Shown here piece after piece: positions 33,256 through 42,956 of a stretch of 64,000 bases of DNA. Made by a program: the position numbers and the translations under genes. The stretch comes from UBA1546 sp049302185. GTDB taxonomy: Bacteria > Nitrospirota > Thermodesulfovibrionia > Thermodesulfovibrionales > UBA1546. The notes beneath the pieces were generated by a model, which did no database searches, was not told the origin of the DNA, and saw nothing but the letters and a program-made list of their open reading frames with translations. The DNA lies in NCBI GenBank assembly GCA_049302185.1, contig JBAQLV010000013.1:1-64000 (forward strand). Reading direction: 5' to 3'. Each line of letters starts with the position of its first letter. Positions within the stretch are counted from its first letter, which is position 1.

Positions 33256-35298
33256 ATGTCTGAAATCAAAAGAGATGTCTTCTGGATAGATAAACTTTCG
33301 TTCAGGACTTTATCCGTTGTCCTCCGGAGAAAAGGCGCCCGTAAAATTGATATCCGTTTTATCAGGCGTGATAGGTCAGGCTTGTTTTTTTTCTTATTGC
33401 TGAGATTTTTTGGAATTATAAACGGCAGCGCTGCTAAAATTAAATACAGCATGGGTGATATGCGCTCCCCGAACGGCGAAGCGCTGTACTATGATTGCTA
33501 CAGGATTGCCTCAGAGACGAGTATTTCCGCAGTAAAAGAACTCAGCGCGTTGCCCGTTTACCGGCTGTTATCCTCAATGTTCCCTGAAGACAAAGTCTCT
33601 CTCTATTTCGAAAAGATGGTGCACGGTAATATTTTTCCCCTTATCCGTATGTTCTGTGTTGCGCGGTGGCATATAACTAATGACAACGATGGATACTTCC
33701 GTCATTACATTGTCTGGCCTTCTAACGGTTTTTTTGAAGAACTGCGGCATAATTGGCCGGGCGAAGAGGTTTCTCTTGAAGGATACGGCAGCCTGTCTGT
33801 TTTTGCCGGAATACGTTCCCTTATGAAAGTGGTATACAATTACGGTCAGGATATTTTCGCCGCTGTCCGGCCTAAAGGATTAAGGCCGGGTTCCAGTCAG
33901 AAGCCGTGCATTGCAGTCCATTATGCGGAAGGGATAGATTTAAAATGCAGATCAGACCTGTTCTGGCAGCCGGACAGTAATATTGCTCCTGAAAGGATAT
34001 TAATATATTTCGATCGTTCGTACAATCATGCGATTACAAAAGAGCTCGCAAGACAGATTGAGTCTAACGGCATGCAATGGCTAAACCTTTGCTGGAGAAT
34101 GGATGTGCCTTTCAGTATAAAGAATGTATGGCGGGCGCCTTTAAGAAAAGGGTATCTATCAAATGCCTTTAAAAATAATGCCGGACAAACAAACGTCATT
34201 TCAAAAACCGACAGATGGCTTTTAAAAGTAGGGACTGCCCTCTGTAAAGACGTGGAATACTGGCGGTCATTTTACCGGGCGTTTAATATTAAAATTCATA
34301 TTGATGCCGTGGAAGGCGGATTGCAGAATATAGCGCAGAATATTGCGCTTGATCTTGCCGGCGGCATCCGCATCGGTAAACAGCGATCCGAGTGGCCATG
34401 TCTGGTAAGCGATATGTCCGGTTGTTATCCCGACCATGTCTTCTTTTCATGGAACTCCCAGGCGCCGATGTTTCTTGAAAAAAACAGAAATTCTAATGAC
34501 TACTGCATCGTTTCCGGCTTCCCTTATGACTATACTTTTTCGGAACATATGGAAAAGAGCAGGTATATTCAGAAATCGCTTCATGATAAAGGGGTGAAGT
34601 TTGCAATCGCGCTATATGACAATATGTACGGCAATGATTTCCATTTTTCTAAGGATATGATGGCATCTTTTTATGAGAAGTTTTTGAAGTGGCTTATTAA
34701 GGACAGGGAGATCGGATTAATTATAAAGTCCAAAAAACCGCAGATACTGCATGGCATGGCAGAGATAAATACCCTTTTGAACACGGCAAAATCTACAGGG
34801 AGATGTATTGTTATGGATAATGTATATGGACGCCTGCCGTCGGAAGCGGCATTTGCCGCAGATATGGCTGTCGGCATAGGTGTTTCATCTGCGCTTTCCG
34901 AGGCAGTTATCGCAGGCCGCAGGGGAGTGAATTGTGACTTAACCAAAGTACATTCCCATCCTTATTATCAATGGGGCTACAATAAAATAATTTTTGACGA
35001 CATTGATAAACTTATGGATGTTATGCGCCGCTTTAAGGAAGATCCTGAAAGCGAGCAGGGTTTCGGTGATTTTTCGGCTGTCATAGACCGATTGGATCCA
35101 TTCAGGGATGGGCAGGCAGGGAAACGGGTGGGAACGTATATGCGGTGGTTTCTTGAGGCTATCGATGCCGGAAATGGGCGCGAAACCGCCCTGCAATTAG
35201 TAAACGAAAGGTACGCCGCGGAATGGGGAAGAGATAAGGTAATAGAAATGTCTCCCTCCTCGAATTCAACGGTGCTACAGCAAACGGGTTCAATATGA
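33256..35298 (+). CDS. Uncharacterised 680-residue protein, possible GT-B-like surface-carbohydrate enzyme
   Basis: I do not recognise the family firmly. It is soluble, with no signal peptide. The middle has ERILIYFDRSYNHAITKEL, resembling the start of a Rossmann-like half, and the C-terminal 200 residues have GRCIVMDNVYGRLPSEA, then VGIGVSSALSEAVIAGRRGV, the pattern of nucleotide-sugar-binding halves in GT-B and UDP-GlcNAc epimerase-like enzymes (serine pair followed by E-A-x2-A/G). A glycosyltransferase or glycerophosphotransferase-like role is an inference. It overlaps the ABC exporter as ATGA, which supports a place in glycan assembly. Confidence 0.6.
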   Translation: MSEIKRDVFWIDKLSFRTLSVVLRRKGARKIDIRFIRRDRSGLFFFLLLRFFGIINGSAAKIKYSMGDMRSPNGEALYYDCYRIASETSISAVKELSALPVYRLLSSMFPEDKVSLYFEKMVHGNIFPLIRMFCVARWHITNDNDGYFRHYIVWPSNGFFEELRHNWPGEEVSLEGYGSLSVFAGIRSLMKVVYNYGQDIFAAVRPKGLRPGSSQKPCIAVHYAEGIDLKCRSDLFWQPDSNIAPERILIYFDRSYNHAITKELARQIESNGMQWLNLCWRMDVPFSIKNVWRAPLRKGYLSNAFKNNAGQTNVISKTDRWLLKVGTALCKDVEYWRSFYRAFNIKIHIDAVEGGLQNIAQNIALDLAGGIRIGKQRSEWPCLVSDMSGCYPDHVFFSWNSQAPMFLEKNRNSNDYCIVSGFPYDYTFSEHMEKSRYIQKSLHDKGVKFAIALYDNMYGNDFHFSKDMMASFYEKFLKWLIKDREIGLIIKSKKPQILHGMAEINTLLNTAKSTGRCIVMDNVYGRLPSEAAFAADMAVGIGVSSALSEAVIAGRRGVNCDLTKVHSHPYYQWGYNKIIFDDIDKLMDVMRRFKEDPESEQGFGDFSAVIDRLDPFRDGQAGKRVGTYMRWFLEAIDAGNGRETALQLVNERYAAEWGRDKVIEMSPSSNSTVLQQTGSI

Positions 35299-37151
35299 TG
35301 GACAAGAAATATAGATTTACTTCAAAATCCAGAGAGGCTGTTCTCTATTTCTTGAGACTGCGCCCCAGAATGATAATGACCGTTATAGCGCTCGGCATTG
35401 TCTATAGTCTCAGCGAAACTTTCAGTATCGGCATGTTGTTTCCTCTCTTGTCACAACTTACAGGTTCTTCCGTAGTTTATGACAGCAAGGGCAGTATTAT
35501 TGCATATCTGTTCAAGATTTCAGAGATTATTCCGGTTGCTTCACCGGTTATTGCTACGCTTTTGATTTTTTTTGCTGCCACACTCTTAAAAAATATTTTA
35601 GGCTATGCAAGAGAGGTGCTTTCAACATTCCTCGGTTTATCAATCCGTGAACATTGTCAGACTACTCTGTTTAATCGTCTCATCAGAGCGGATTACAGAT
35701 TTTTTTACAGGCAGAGGTTAGGCGATCTGGAATACCGTGTTATTACTGCTCCTAATCAGATGAATAACTTTATTTCAATAATACCGGATATCGCAACTGA
35801 AACTTTTAAGTGTTTGTTGATTGTTTCTCTTTTATTCTTAATTGCTCCTGAGATTACTGTTATTGTTGTTATCACGGGTTGTCTTTTTATCTGGCTTATA
35901 CGCTATATATCATCACGGGTTTCCTATTTTACCGGAAAAGGACGGGTTCAGGCATCAAGTGATGCCGCTGTTTATTGCGGACAGGCGCTTCGCGGGATCA
36001 AGATGCTGCGAATATTTAAGGCCGAGAGATTCTGGGAGAAATTATTTCATGATTCTTTAAACAGATTTTACAGCCTTGCCAAAAAAGACACTATTTATAC
36101 GTCTGCTCCTTCGAGATTATTAGAAACAATGGTATTCGGCATTATATGTCTTGTGATAGGATGGCTCACGGTAAATCACGGTGATAACAATATGATTAAG
36201 GCAATTCCTGTATTCGGTATTTTTGTTCTGGCTATGCAGCGGCTGCTTCCGTCTCTGAATTCTATAGGCAGAAACAGCATGCTTTTTATGTCGTCGTTTC
36301 CTTACGGAGAGGCTACTTACAATGCGATGAACGAGAGTTTTGAAAATGCGGTAGATTCAGGCAAATTACCGGCGCGGTTTGAAAAAGATATAGTTTTTAA
36401 TGATGTTTTTTTGAAATATGACGACAGCGGCGATAAATCCGTGCTGAATGGAATAAATTTTTCGCTTAAAAAAAATCACACTATCGCTATTGTAGGCGAA
36501 TCAGGTTCCGGAAAGACCAGCGTATTGAATCTGATTTTAAAAGTCCTGGAACCGACAGGAGGCTCTATTCTCATAGATGGGGTTTCGTTGAAGGACATTA
36601 ATACAAATGAATGGTATGGACGAATCGGTTATGTGGGGCAGGAAGTTTTTATGTTTAATGGAACAGTTCGTGACAATGTGCTGTTTGGGGTGACAGGCTA
36701 CAGCGATGAAGATATATATGCGGCGCTTGAGATGGCTAATGCCGCAGAGTTTGTTAAAGAGGGCAGCAGAGGCCTGGATACGGCAATAGGTGACGACGGG
36801 ATCAGGCTTTCCGGAGGACAGCGTCAGAGGCTTGCCATAGCAAGGGCATTGCTCAGAAAACCGGATATACTTATTCTTGATGAAGCAACAAGCGCTGTAG
36901 ATAACATATCTGAGAAACTGATTAAGGATACCGTTAAAAAACTGCATGAACGTATGACCATAATAAACGTTGCTCACAGGTTTTCTACGATAAGCGATGC
37001 GGACGAGATTGTAGTGTTAAGAAACGGAGAAGTTGTGGAAACCGGTAAATTCGCAGAGTTGTTTCAGGAGGGGAGATATTTTAAGAGATTGTATAATATT
37101 CAAGGGAATGAAAACTGTATTCCTAATATTGCTGAAGAGAGGTTGAGTTAA
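35295..37151 (+). CDS. ABC exporter, fused permease and ATPase (MsbA/PglK-like)
   Basis: A 618-residue half-transporter that works as a dimer, probably flipping a lipid-linked glycan across the inner membrane. Membrane helices lie within residues 25-330. The nucleotide-binding domain has Walker A GESGSGKTS (401-409), Q-loop GYVGQEVF, signature LSGGQ (505-509), Walker B ILILDE with E530, and H-loop NVAHRFST. No Wzx/Wzy pair was found in the window, so this may be the locus flippase, as PglK is in Campylobacter. It is coupled to the 680-residue gene and directly followed by a B12-radical SAM gene. Confidence 0.88.
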   Translation: MMDKKYRFTSKSREAVLYFLRLRPRMIMTVIALGIVYSLSETFSIGMLFPLLSQLTGSSVVYDSKGSIIAYLFKISEIIPVASPVIATLLIFFAATLLKNILGYAREVLSTFLGLSIREHCQTTLFNRLIRADYRFFYRQRLGDLEYRVITAPNQMNNFISIIPDIATETFKCLLIVSLLFLIAPEITVIVVITGCLFIWLIRYISSRVSYFTGKGRVQASSDAAVYCGQALRGIKMLRIFKAERFWEKLFHDSLNRFYSLAKKDTIYTSAPSRLLETMVFGIICLVIGWLTVNHGDNNMIKAIPVFGIFVLAMQRLLPSLNSIGRNSMLFMSSFPYGEATYNAMNESFENAVDSGKLPARFEKDIVFNDVFLKYDDSGDKSVLNGINFSLKKNHTIAIVGESGSGKTSVLNLILKVLEPTGGSILIDGVSLKDINTNEWYGRIGYVGQEVFMFNGTVRDNVLFGVTGYSDEDIYAALEMANAAEFVKEGSRGLDTAIGDDGIRLSGGQRQRLAIARALLRKPDILILDEATSAVDNISEKLIKDTVKKLHERMTIINVAHRFSTISDADEIVVLRNGEVVETGKFAELFQEGRYFKRLYNIQGNENCIPNIAEERLS

Positions 37152-37152
37152 G

Positions 37153-38886
37153 ATGCGGAAAGTACTGCTGATAATACCGCCTTTGAGAGAAAAACCTACT
37201 CATTATCCGCCGTTCGGCGCTCTTTATATAGCGGCGTCGCTGTTAAAAGAGGGGCATGAGGTGCAAATAGTCAATGTTGATATTGGAAGGATCGGTTATC
37301 CCGAAGTGCTTGACAGGATACATCGTTTTTCTCCGGATATAATAGGTTTCAGCGGTATCGTCTCAACCGCTTACAAGTATATTAAAGATATGAGCGGCAT
37401 TATCAGGGACAGGTTTCCTATGGTCAAGCAGATTGTCGGCGGTTCCATTTCAGCCGCCTCAGAAACTATCTTACAAAATACGCCGATTGATGTTGTCGTA
37501 AAAGGCGAGGGCGAGATTACCGTTAAAGAATTGGTTTCCGCATTTGAAAGGGGAGGCAGTTTAGTAGAAGTAAAAGGGATAGCATTCCGGGACAGCGAGA
37601 ATGGAATAGTTACTGCCATGCCTCGGGAACAGATTAAAAGCCTTGACGAGCTGCCGTATCCTGCCTACGATTTGTTGGATATGAAACATTACCTCATCGA
37701 TCCTCTTAAGTATATTGAGCATTTTACTAAAAATGGATATGAGGATGTCGACCCGAGATTTTACGAGCCGCATCGCAGGAATAAAAAGTTAATGGTAATA
37801 CACACGGTTAGAGGCTGTACGCACAGATGTACTTTCTGCCAGAGGCATATGAAAGGCATCCGCCTTCACTCTCTGGAATATCTCTTTGATTACGTTGAAT
37901 TTTTAATGAATAAATATAATGTAGGCTTCTTCAGTTTCGGCGCTGAATTGTTTTTCCCAAATAAGAAATATTACTGGGAATTCATAGACGGCATAAAAAG
38001 CCGCAAGCTGGACATATTGTTTTATATAGCAGGGGCAAGAGTAAATACGGTTGATAAAGATATTCTGCTCGCTCTTAAGGAGGCCGGCTGCTGGATGATT
38101 GAATACGGATTTGAAAGCGGCTCGCAGAAGATGCTGGACATTATGGAAAAAGGCACGACTGTAGAGCAGAACATTCAGGTAGCCCGATGGACAAAAGAGG
38201 CAGGACTTTTTACTGTGCCCTCCATCATTCTTGGAATGCCCGGAGAGACTGAGAAGACTGTTTGGGAATCCATCAATTTCCTGAAAAAGATAGACGCAGG
38301 GTGGCACCAGTATATGGTCAATTATCCGCTGGCGCTGCCGGGTTCACCGCTTTATGACTATGCAAAGGTAAAGGGGTACATAACAAATGATGATAAATAT
38401 CTGGAGTCAGTAAGCAATGTTAACGCCTCTATGCTGGTTCATAGAGACGCAGAGCGCAATTGTTTTATTAATTATACGGATGAGCCTGATGATGTTGTAA
38501 AAAGCTGGAATAATTTATTAACCGCAGAGATGGAACTGCATTATATTAAACACAATATGAAAGGAAGTTATATCCTTAAATTTATCAGAATAATCTCACA
38601 GCGTTACCTGCAGAGAATACCGAATATATTAAAAAAGGACGGCCTGCTGAAGGGGATGTCTTATATTCTGAAACGGGCGGCTGTTAAATTACAGTTTATG
38701 CTTTTGCACAGAGATTTAGGCTCTAAAGGAAAGAATAAACAAAAGAATATCCATAAGGCAGAGGCGATACCGGAAGTAAAAGAAATAAATACGGACGGGA
38801 TAGAAACTACACGTTCTGTGTCATTGAGGAAGATAACAAAGGCTGTTGCATTACAAAAAGGGATAGAGCTGTCTAATCCCAGCTGA
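37153..38886 (+). CDS. Cobalamin-binding radical SAM protein (fourth of six, extended C-terminus)
   Basis: At 577 residues this is the longest of the six. The B12 domain has KVLLIIPPLREKPTHYPP and QIVGGSISAASE; the cluster motif is C222-x3-C226-x2-C229 (GCTHRCTFC), then FFSFGAELFFP and AGCWMIEYGFESGS. About 120 extra residues after the core are basic and helical (YLQRIPNILKKDG, KGKNKQKNIHKAE). It begins one base after the ABC exporter stop, so its product may act on the exported lipid-linked glycan. Substrate unknown. Confidence 0.84.
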   Translation: MRKVLLIIPPLREKPTHYPPFGALYIAASLLKEGHEVQIVNVDIGRIGYPEVLDRIHRFSPDIIGFSGIVSTAYKYIKDMSGIIRDRFPMVKQIVGGSISAASETILQNTPIDVVVKGEGEITVKELVSAFERGGSLVEVKGIAFRDSENGIVTAMPREQIKSLDELPYPAYDLLDMKHYLIDPLKYIEHFTKNGYEDVDPRFYEPHRRNKKLMVIHTVRGCTHRCTFCQRHMKGIRLHSLEYLFDYVEFLMNKYNVGFFSFGAELFFPNKKYYWEFIDGIKSRKLDILFYIAGARVNTVDKDILLALKEAGCWMIEYGFESGSQKMLDIMEKGTTVEQNIQVARWTKEAGLFTVPSIILGMPGETEKTVWESINFLKKIDAGWHQYMVNYPLALPGSPLYDYAKVKGYITNDDKYLESVSNVNASMLVHRDAERNCFINYTDEPDDVVKSWNNLLTAEMELHYIKHNMKGSYILKFIRIISQRYLQRIPNILKKDGLLKGMSYILKRAAVKLQFMLLHRDLGSKGKNKQKNIHKAEAIPEVKEINTDGIETTRSVSLRKITKAVALQKGIELSNPS

Positions 38887-39032
38887 CAATAAAGAACAAA
38901 GCTATTGAAGAGAGTGCGCTGATTTTTTGAGAAAATTTGAAATCGAAAGGACCTGTTAAATCCGATTTATCCTATCTGATGATTTTACACCACAAGGATC
39001 AAGTTTTCGATTTAGCAGCATGTTAATTAGAA

Positions 39033-39701
39033 GTGAAAATTTTTTTGGATTTTGACGGAGTGTTGGTGAACAATGCTCTTCGCCTGCACACTCTTTACAG
39101 CGATCTAATACGTGAATTTGATAAACGGCCGCTGCCAATGGAATCTTATTGGATGCTGAAGAGAGACCGTGTAAGTGAAAAGGATATATTGCAAAAGAGC
39201 GGATTAGAAGATCCTGCGCTGACGGAACTTTATTTAAAAAAAAGAGCTGAACTCATTGAATCCAAACATTACCTGCAATTAAATGCTGTTGTAAATGGCT
39301 GTTTTGAATTTCTGGAATTTCTAAGAAAGCAAGGAGAGACGATTTTAATTACTACGCGTCATAACAGGGAAAATCTCTTCTGGGAGATAGATGAAAAAAA
39401 ACTCGGCCCATACTTCTCCAAAGTCCTGTGCGGGTTTGATATATCTATTCCACCGGCAGAGGTCAAAATAAAAATGGTAGAGAAAGAAGGGTTTCCTAAC
39501 GGAAGCAAGGGAATGATTATAGGTGACACAGAAGCGGAAATACTTTGCGGCCAAAGAGTTGGATTATTTACAGTTGCTATTACAACCGGGATTAGAAACA
39601 AAAATTATCTTATGTCCATGAAGCCGGATATGGTTTTTGACACCGTTGATCAAATAATTGAGTCGTGGGATTCAATTATGGAAGGGATTGAAAGGGCGTG
39701 A
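39033..39701 (+). CDS. HAD-superfamily phosphatase
   Basis: A 222-residue haloacid dehalogenase-like hydrolase with the nucleophile motif IFLDFDGVLVN (D6, D8), motif II threonine in TILITTRHN, and motif IV GMIIGDTEAEILCG. It probably removes phosphate from a sugar intermediate. The cap lies between motifs I and II (C1 type, as in phosphoglycolate phosphatase and beta-phosphoglucomutase). The start is GTG; the 3' end overlaps the aminotransferase as GTGA, suggesting the two act in one amino-sugar branch. Confidence 0.78.
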   Translation: MKIFLDFDGVLVNNALRLHTLYSDLIREFDKRPLPMESYWMLKRDRVSEKDILQKSGLEDPALTELYLKKRAELIESKHYLQLNAVVNGCFEFLEFLRKQGETILITTRHNRENLFWEIDEKKLGPYFSKVLCGFDISIPPAEVKIKMVEKEGFPNGSKGMIIGDTEAEILCGQRVGLFTVAITTGIRNKNYLMSMKPDMVFDTVDQIIESWDSIMEGIERA

Positions 39702-40822
39702 ATATCTTAGCAGGAAATCTCTCTTTGGAATATAACTTGTTAAAGGCTGAGATTGATTCTGCCATTTCGAGGGTTTTGAAGTCAGGATGGTTTGTACTGG
39801 GAAACGAAGTTTCTGAGTTTGAGAAGTCGTTTGCGGATTATTGCAAAACAAAATTTTGCATTGGCGTTGCTTCCGGCACCGAAGCCCTTACCCTGGCGCT
39901 TATGGTGTCAGAGGTGGGATATGACGACATAGTCATAACAGTACCGAATACGGCTGTCCCCACAGTTTCAGCTATATCAATGGCTGGTGCAAAGCCGATT
40001 TTTGTGGATGTAAACAAAGAAACTATGCTGATGGACCCTGATGCCCTCAGGACGCTGCTGAAGAATCTGAAGCATGATGTGATAAGAAGGGTTAAGGCAA
40101 TTGTTCCTGTTCACCTGTATGGACTCCCATGTCTTATGTATGATATTCTTGATATTGCTAAAGAATTCGGGTTGAAGGTTGTAGAAGACTGCGCTCAGGC
40201 GCACGGCGCTATGTACTCTGGCAAAAAGGCAGGCAGTTTTGGGGATATGGGATGTTTCAGTTTTTATCCCAGCAAAAATCTCGGCTGCTACGGCGACGGA
40301 GGCGCAATAGTTACCGACAACGAATATCTCTACAATAGGATGTTAAAATTGCGGAACTATGGACAGGAAAAGAGATACCACCATATTATCAAGGGAATCA
40401 ACAGCCGCCTTGATGAACTTCAAGCCGCAATACTCAGGGTTAAGCTGGGTTATTTAGACTTATGGAATAATAGGCGGAGAGAGATTGCAGAGAGTTATAA
40501 GAAAGGATTATCAGGATACCCTGTGAATTTTCAGTTAGTTCCCGGCGATAACTATCATCATGTGTATCATCAGATTGTTATAAGTTGCGATAAAAGGGAC
40601 GATTTGATTGATTATTTAACTAAGAGAGGCATTCAGACGCTTATACATTATCCAATCCCAGTTCATTTGCAAGAAGCTTATGCTGATATGGGATACAGAG
40701 AGGGAGACTTCCCAGTAGCGGAGCATCTTTGCAAAAGAATATTAAGCCTTCCGATATATCCTCAATTAAAAAAAGAAGAAGTTGATTTTGTAATAGGAAA
40801 GATAAGAGAATTTTTCCAATGA
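39698..40822 (+). CDS. DegT/DnrJ/EryC1/StrS sugar aminotransferase
   Basis: A 374-residue PLP enzyme for a nucleotide-linked keto sugar. D164 (VVEDCAQAHG) and the Schiff-base K193 (FSFYPSKNLGCYGDGGA) are present. The PSKNLG segment resembles FdtB/QdtB-type dTDP-3-amino-sugar transaminases more than LegC, so it may draw on dTDP-4-keto-6-deoxyglucose from RmlB, though no 3,4-ketoisomerase was seen. GTG start within the HAD stop; the end overlaps the next GT2 gene as ATGA. Confidence 0.87.
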   Translation: MNILAGNLSLEYNLLKAEIDSAISRVLKSGWFVLGNEVSEFEKSFADYCKTKFCIGVASGTEALTLALMVSEVGYDDIVITVPNTAVPTVSAISMAGAKPIFVDVNKETMLMDPDALRTLLKNLKHDVIRRVKAIVPVHLYGLPCLMYDILDIAKEFGLKVVEDCAQAHGAMYSGKKAGSFGDMGCFSFYPSKNLGCYGDGGAIVTDNEYLYNRMLKLRNYGQEKRYHHIIKGINSRLDELQAAILRVKLGYLDLWNNRRREIAESYKKGLSGYPVNFQLVPGDNYHHVYHQIVISCDKRDDLIDYLTKRGIQTLIHYPIPVHLQEAYADMGYREGDFPVAEHLCKRILSLPIYPQLKKEEVDFVIGKIREFFQ

Positions 40823-41763
40823 GCCTTTTAAGTGTAGTAATCCCTGTTTACTTTAATGAGGAAAGCCTGCCAATTCTTTACGAAGGGCTGGATAAAGTTT
40901 CCCAGGACCTAAAGAGGGTATCCTTTGAGTTCATCTTCGTGGATGATGGTTCAGGTGATAAATCGTTTGATGTTTTGAAGAAATTGTTGGAAAGTGATAA
41001 TCGGATAAGGATTGTAAAACTTTCACGTAATTTTGGATCTTTTGTTGCCTGTTTGGCAGGTCTAAGTTATGCAAAAGGTGACTGTGCGGCAATAATTGCA
41101 GCTGACCTTCAGGACCCTCCCGAACTACTCATAAGATTCTATGAAAAGTGGGAGGGAGGCAGCAAGATTGTTTGTGCAGGAAGAGAGTCAAGAGAAGATA
41201 ATAAAATTAAGATTTTCTTTTCAAAGATATATTATTACTTGTTGAAGCTGATTGCTATAAAGGAGATGCCGAGTGGTGGTTTCGATTCAGTGCTTATTGA
41301 TAGGAAGGTTATAGATGTTTTAGTTAATGTAAAAGAGAAGAATACAAGTTTGATGGGCCAGATACTCTGGACAGGTTTTAATAGTGATATAATATATTAT
41401 TGTAAAAAAGAGAGGAAGCACGGAAAGTCTATGTGGACATTGTCAAAGAAAATTAAATATTTTATAGACTCTTTTCTTGCCTTTAGTTATTTACCTATTC
41501 GTGCCATTTCTTTATTAGGAATAGTATTTGCCTTCCTTGCTTTTATATTTGGTATATATATTATTATTCAGAAGATTTTCTTTAGTGTACCTGTTCAAGG
41601 TTTCACTACATTGACTGTGGTAATCCTTTTCACCGCAGGCATACAGATGATAATGCTTGGTGTAGTAGGTGAATATCTTTGGAGAAATCTTGATGAAACA
41701 AGAAAAAGACCCATATTTATAGTTGATGAGATCTTTGGTTTTAACAAAAATTTAACAGATTAG
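40819..41763 (+). CDS. Membrane-anchored family 2 glycosyltransferase (GtrB/ArnC-like)
   Basis: A 314-residue polyprenyl-phosphate sugar transferase. The GT-A domain has LSVVIPVYFNEESL, FIFVDDGSGDKSF and canonical AADLQDPPELL; two C-terminal helices (about 230-256 and 265-292) are followed by GVVGEYLWRNLDETRKRPIFIVDE, the standard ending of GtrB and ArnC. It would place a nucleotide sugar, perhaps the amino sugar from the upstream aminotransferase, on undecaprenyl phosphate for a membrane GT-C enzyme. Confidence 0.88.
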   Translation: MSLLSVVIPVYFNEESLPILYEGLDKVSQDLKRVSFEFIFVDDGSGDKSFDVLKKLLESDNRIRIVKLSRNFGSFVACLAGLSYAKGDCAAIIAADLQDPPELLIRFYEKWEGGSKIVCAGRESREDNKIKIFFSKIYYYLLKLIAIKEMPSGGFDSVLIDRKVIDVLVNVKEKNTSLMGQILWTGFNSDIIYYCKKERKHGKSMWTLSKKIKYFIDSFLAFSYLPIRAISLLGIVFAFLAFIFGIYIIIQKIFFSVPVQGFTTLTVVILFTAGIQMIMLGVVGEYLWRNLDETRKRPIFIVDEIFGFNKNLTD

Positions 41764-41772
41764 AGGTTAGGC

Positions 41773-42762
41773 ATGAAAAAAAAGGCAGCAATGAATCACG
41801 TAGCAAAAAAAATATTTTATATGCCCTTATGGTTGATACATTACTTGGTGAGTAATTTGACTTTAACAGATAAGAGGATATTTGCACGTCTGCGAAATTA
41901 TTTCCCGACATATCTATCAACTTGGAACGAATTCAGAAATCAATTGAATCGCATGTTTAGGATACCGCTAGTTTATAAGGTGCAATCAGCCCATATAGAG
42001 CTTACCAATGTCTGCAATCTTAAATGCAAGCATTGCACACCACAAAATCTTAAAGGCTCAAGAAGAGGCATGATGGATTTTTCATTATTTAAAAAAATTA
42101 TAGATCAGCTTACTGATCTAAAGGTCGCAGTTCTTTCTTGGAATGGCGAGTCATTTTTACATCCAAAGTTTTTTGAAATGTGCAGGTACGCCAAGGATAG
42201 AGGAATCTATGTTATAATTTACACTAACGGCACTTGCCTTACGCCTGAGAACATCGAAAAGGTATTCGCTTCAGGAGTGGCGGAGTTAGACGTATCAGTT
42301 GATGGGATAAATGATGTGTACGAGAATAACCGCGGGTTTGATTATCATATCTTAAAAAATAATCTGCTGAATTTACTTGAGGCTAGGAAGCGCCTTGGCT
42401 ACCCCATTACTATTTTATTAACGGCAACAAATTTACCAAACGACGAGTCTTGCCGCGAACAGCTTGTTGCGGAGTGGGGCGATAAGGTTGATTATATTCA
42501 CTTTGCTCACCTTATGGGAGAAAAGATTAAATTGCGCAATAAGACATGTAAGACTATTTTCCGCCATGCGGCTATTTCCTGGGACGGTAAAGTGTGTCCC
42601 TGTGTTAACGATATGCAGCAGTCCATGCTGTTTGATGAAATAGACGGGAATAAGAAAATTATAGATATTATAAATAGTACACAGGCACAAGAATACCGTT
42701 TAAGGCATATTAAGAAGCAATTTGAAGGTGTTTGTAAATATTGTGATGAGTTTTACGGATAA
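41773..42762 (+). CDS. Radical SAM/SPASM domain protein
   Basis: A 329-residue radical SAM enzyme. The cluster motif is C81-x3-C85-x2-C88 (VCNLKCKHC), preceded by an 80-residue basic region with a hydrophobic patch (FYMPLWLIHYLVSN) that could bind membrane. A shortened SPASM-like region ends the protein (KVCPCVNDM, GVCKYCDEFYG). It may modify a sugar or lipid-bound intermediate; peptide modification is less likely as no precursor peptide is seen. Base composition turns AT-rich from here to about 45000. Confidence 0.8.
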   Translation: MKKKAAMNHVAKKIFYMPLWLIHYLVSNLTLTDKRIFARLRNYFPTYLSTWNEFRNQLNRMFRIPLVYKVQSAHIELTNVCNLKCKHCTPQNLKGSRRGMMDFSLFKKIIDQLTDLKVAVLSWNGESFLHPKFFEMCRYAKDRGIYVIIYTNGTCLTPENIEKVFASGVAELDVSVDGINDVYENNRGFDYHILKNNLLNLLEARKRLGYPITILLTATNLPNDESCREQLVAEWGDKVDYIHFAHLMGEKIKLRNKTCKTIFRHAAISWDGKVCPCVNDMQQSMLFDEIDGNKKIIDIINSTQAQEYRLRHIKKQFEGVCKYCDEFYG

Positions 42763-42888
42763 GCGCTGCAGAAATCGAGATATGGTAAAAGTCGTAATTT
42801 TAGTATTACTTTATTGCATGGCGTTTACTCATAAAACTTTTGTGATGAGTTTCATATACATATAGTTCCCTGAGGATAGCGAGAGTTA

Positions 42889-42916
42889 TTGATTTTTACC
42901 CTATAAAGCGTAATCT
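42889..42916 (+). promoter_or_regulatory. Candidate internal promoter
   Basis: TTGATT (42889-42894) and TAATCT (42911-42916) are 16 bases apart in the 194-base gap before the ATP-grasp gene, one of the longest gaps in the operon. The gap is AT-rich, so chance matches are likely. Nothing else is recognised in it apart from a strong GGAGG site before the next ATG. Confidence 0.25.
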
Positions 42917-42956
42917 AAAAATAATGTATTTTAAAAATAACTAATGGAGGAATAGG

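Noticed and set aside
38887..39032. 146-base gap as a possible small RNA or promoter region
   Set aside because: Only a 6-base AAATCG/CGATTT inverted repeat was seen, with no convincing promoter or terminator.
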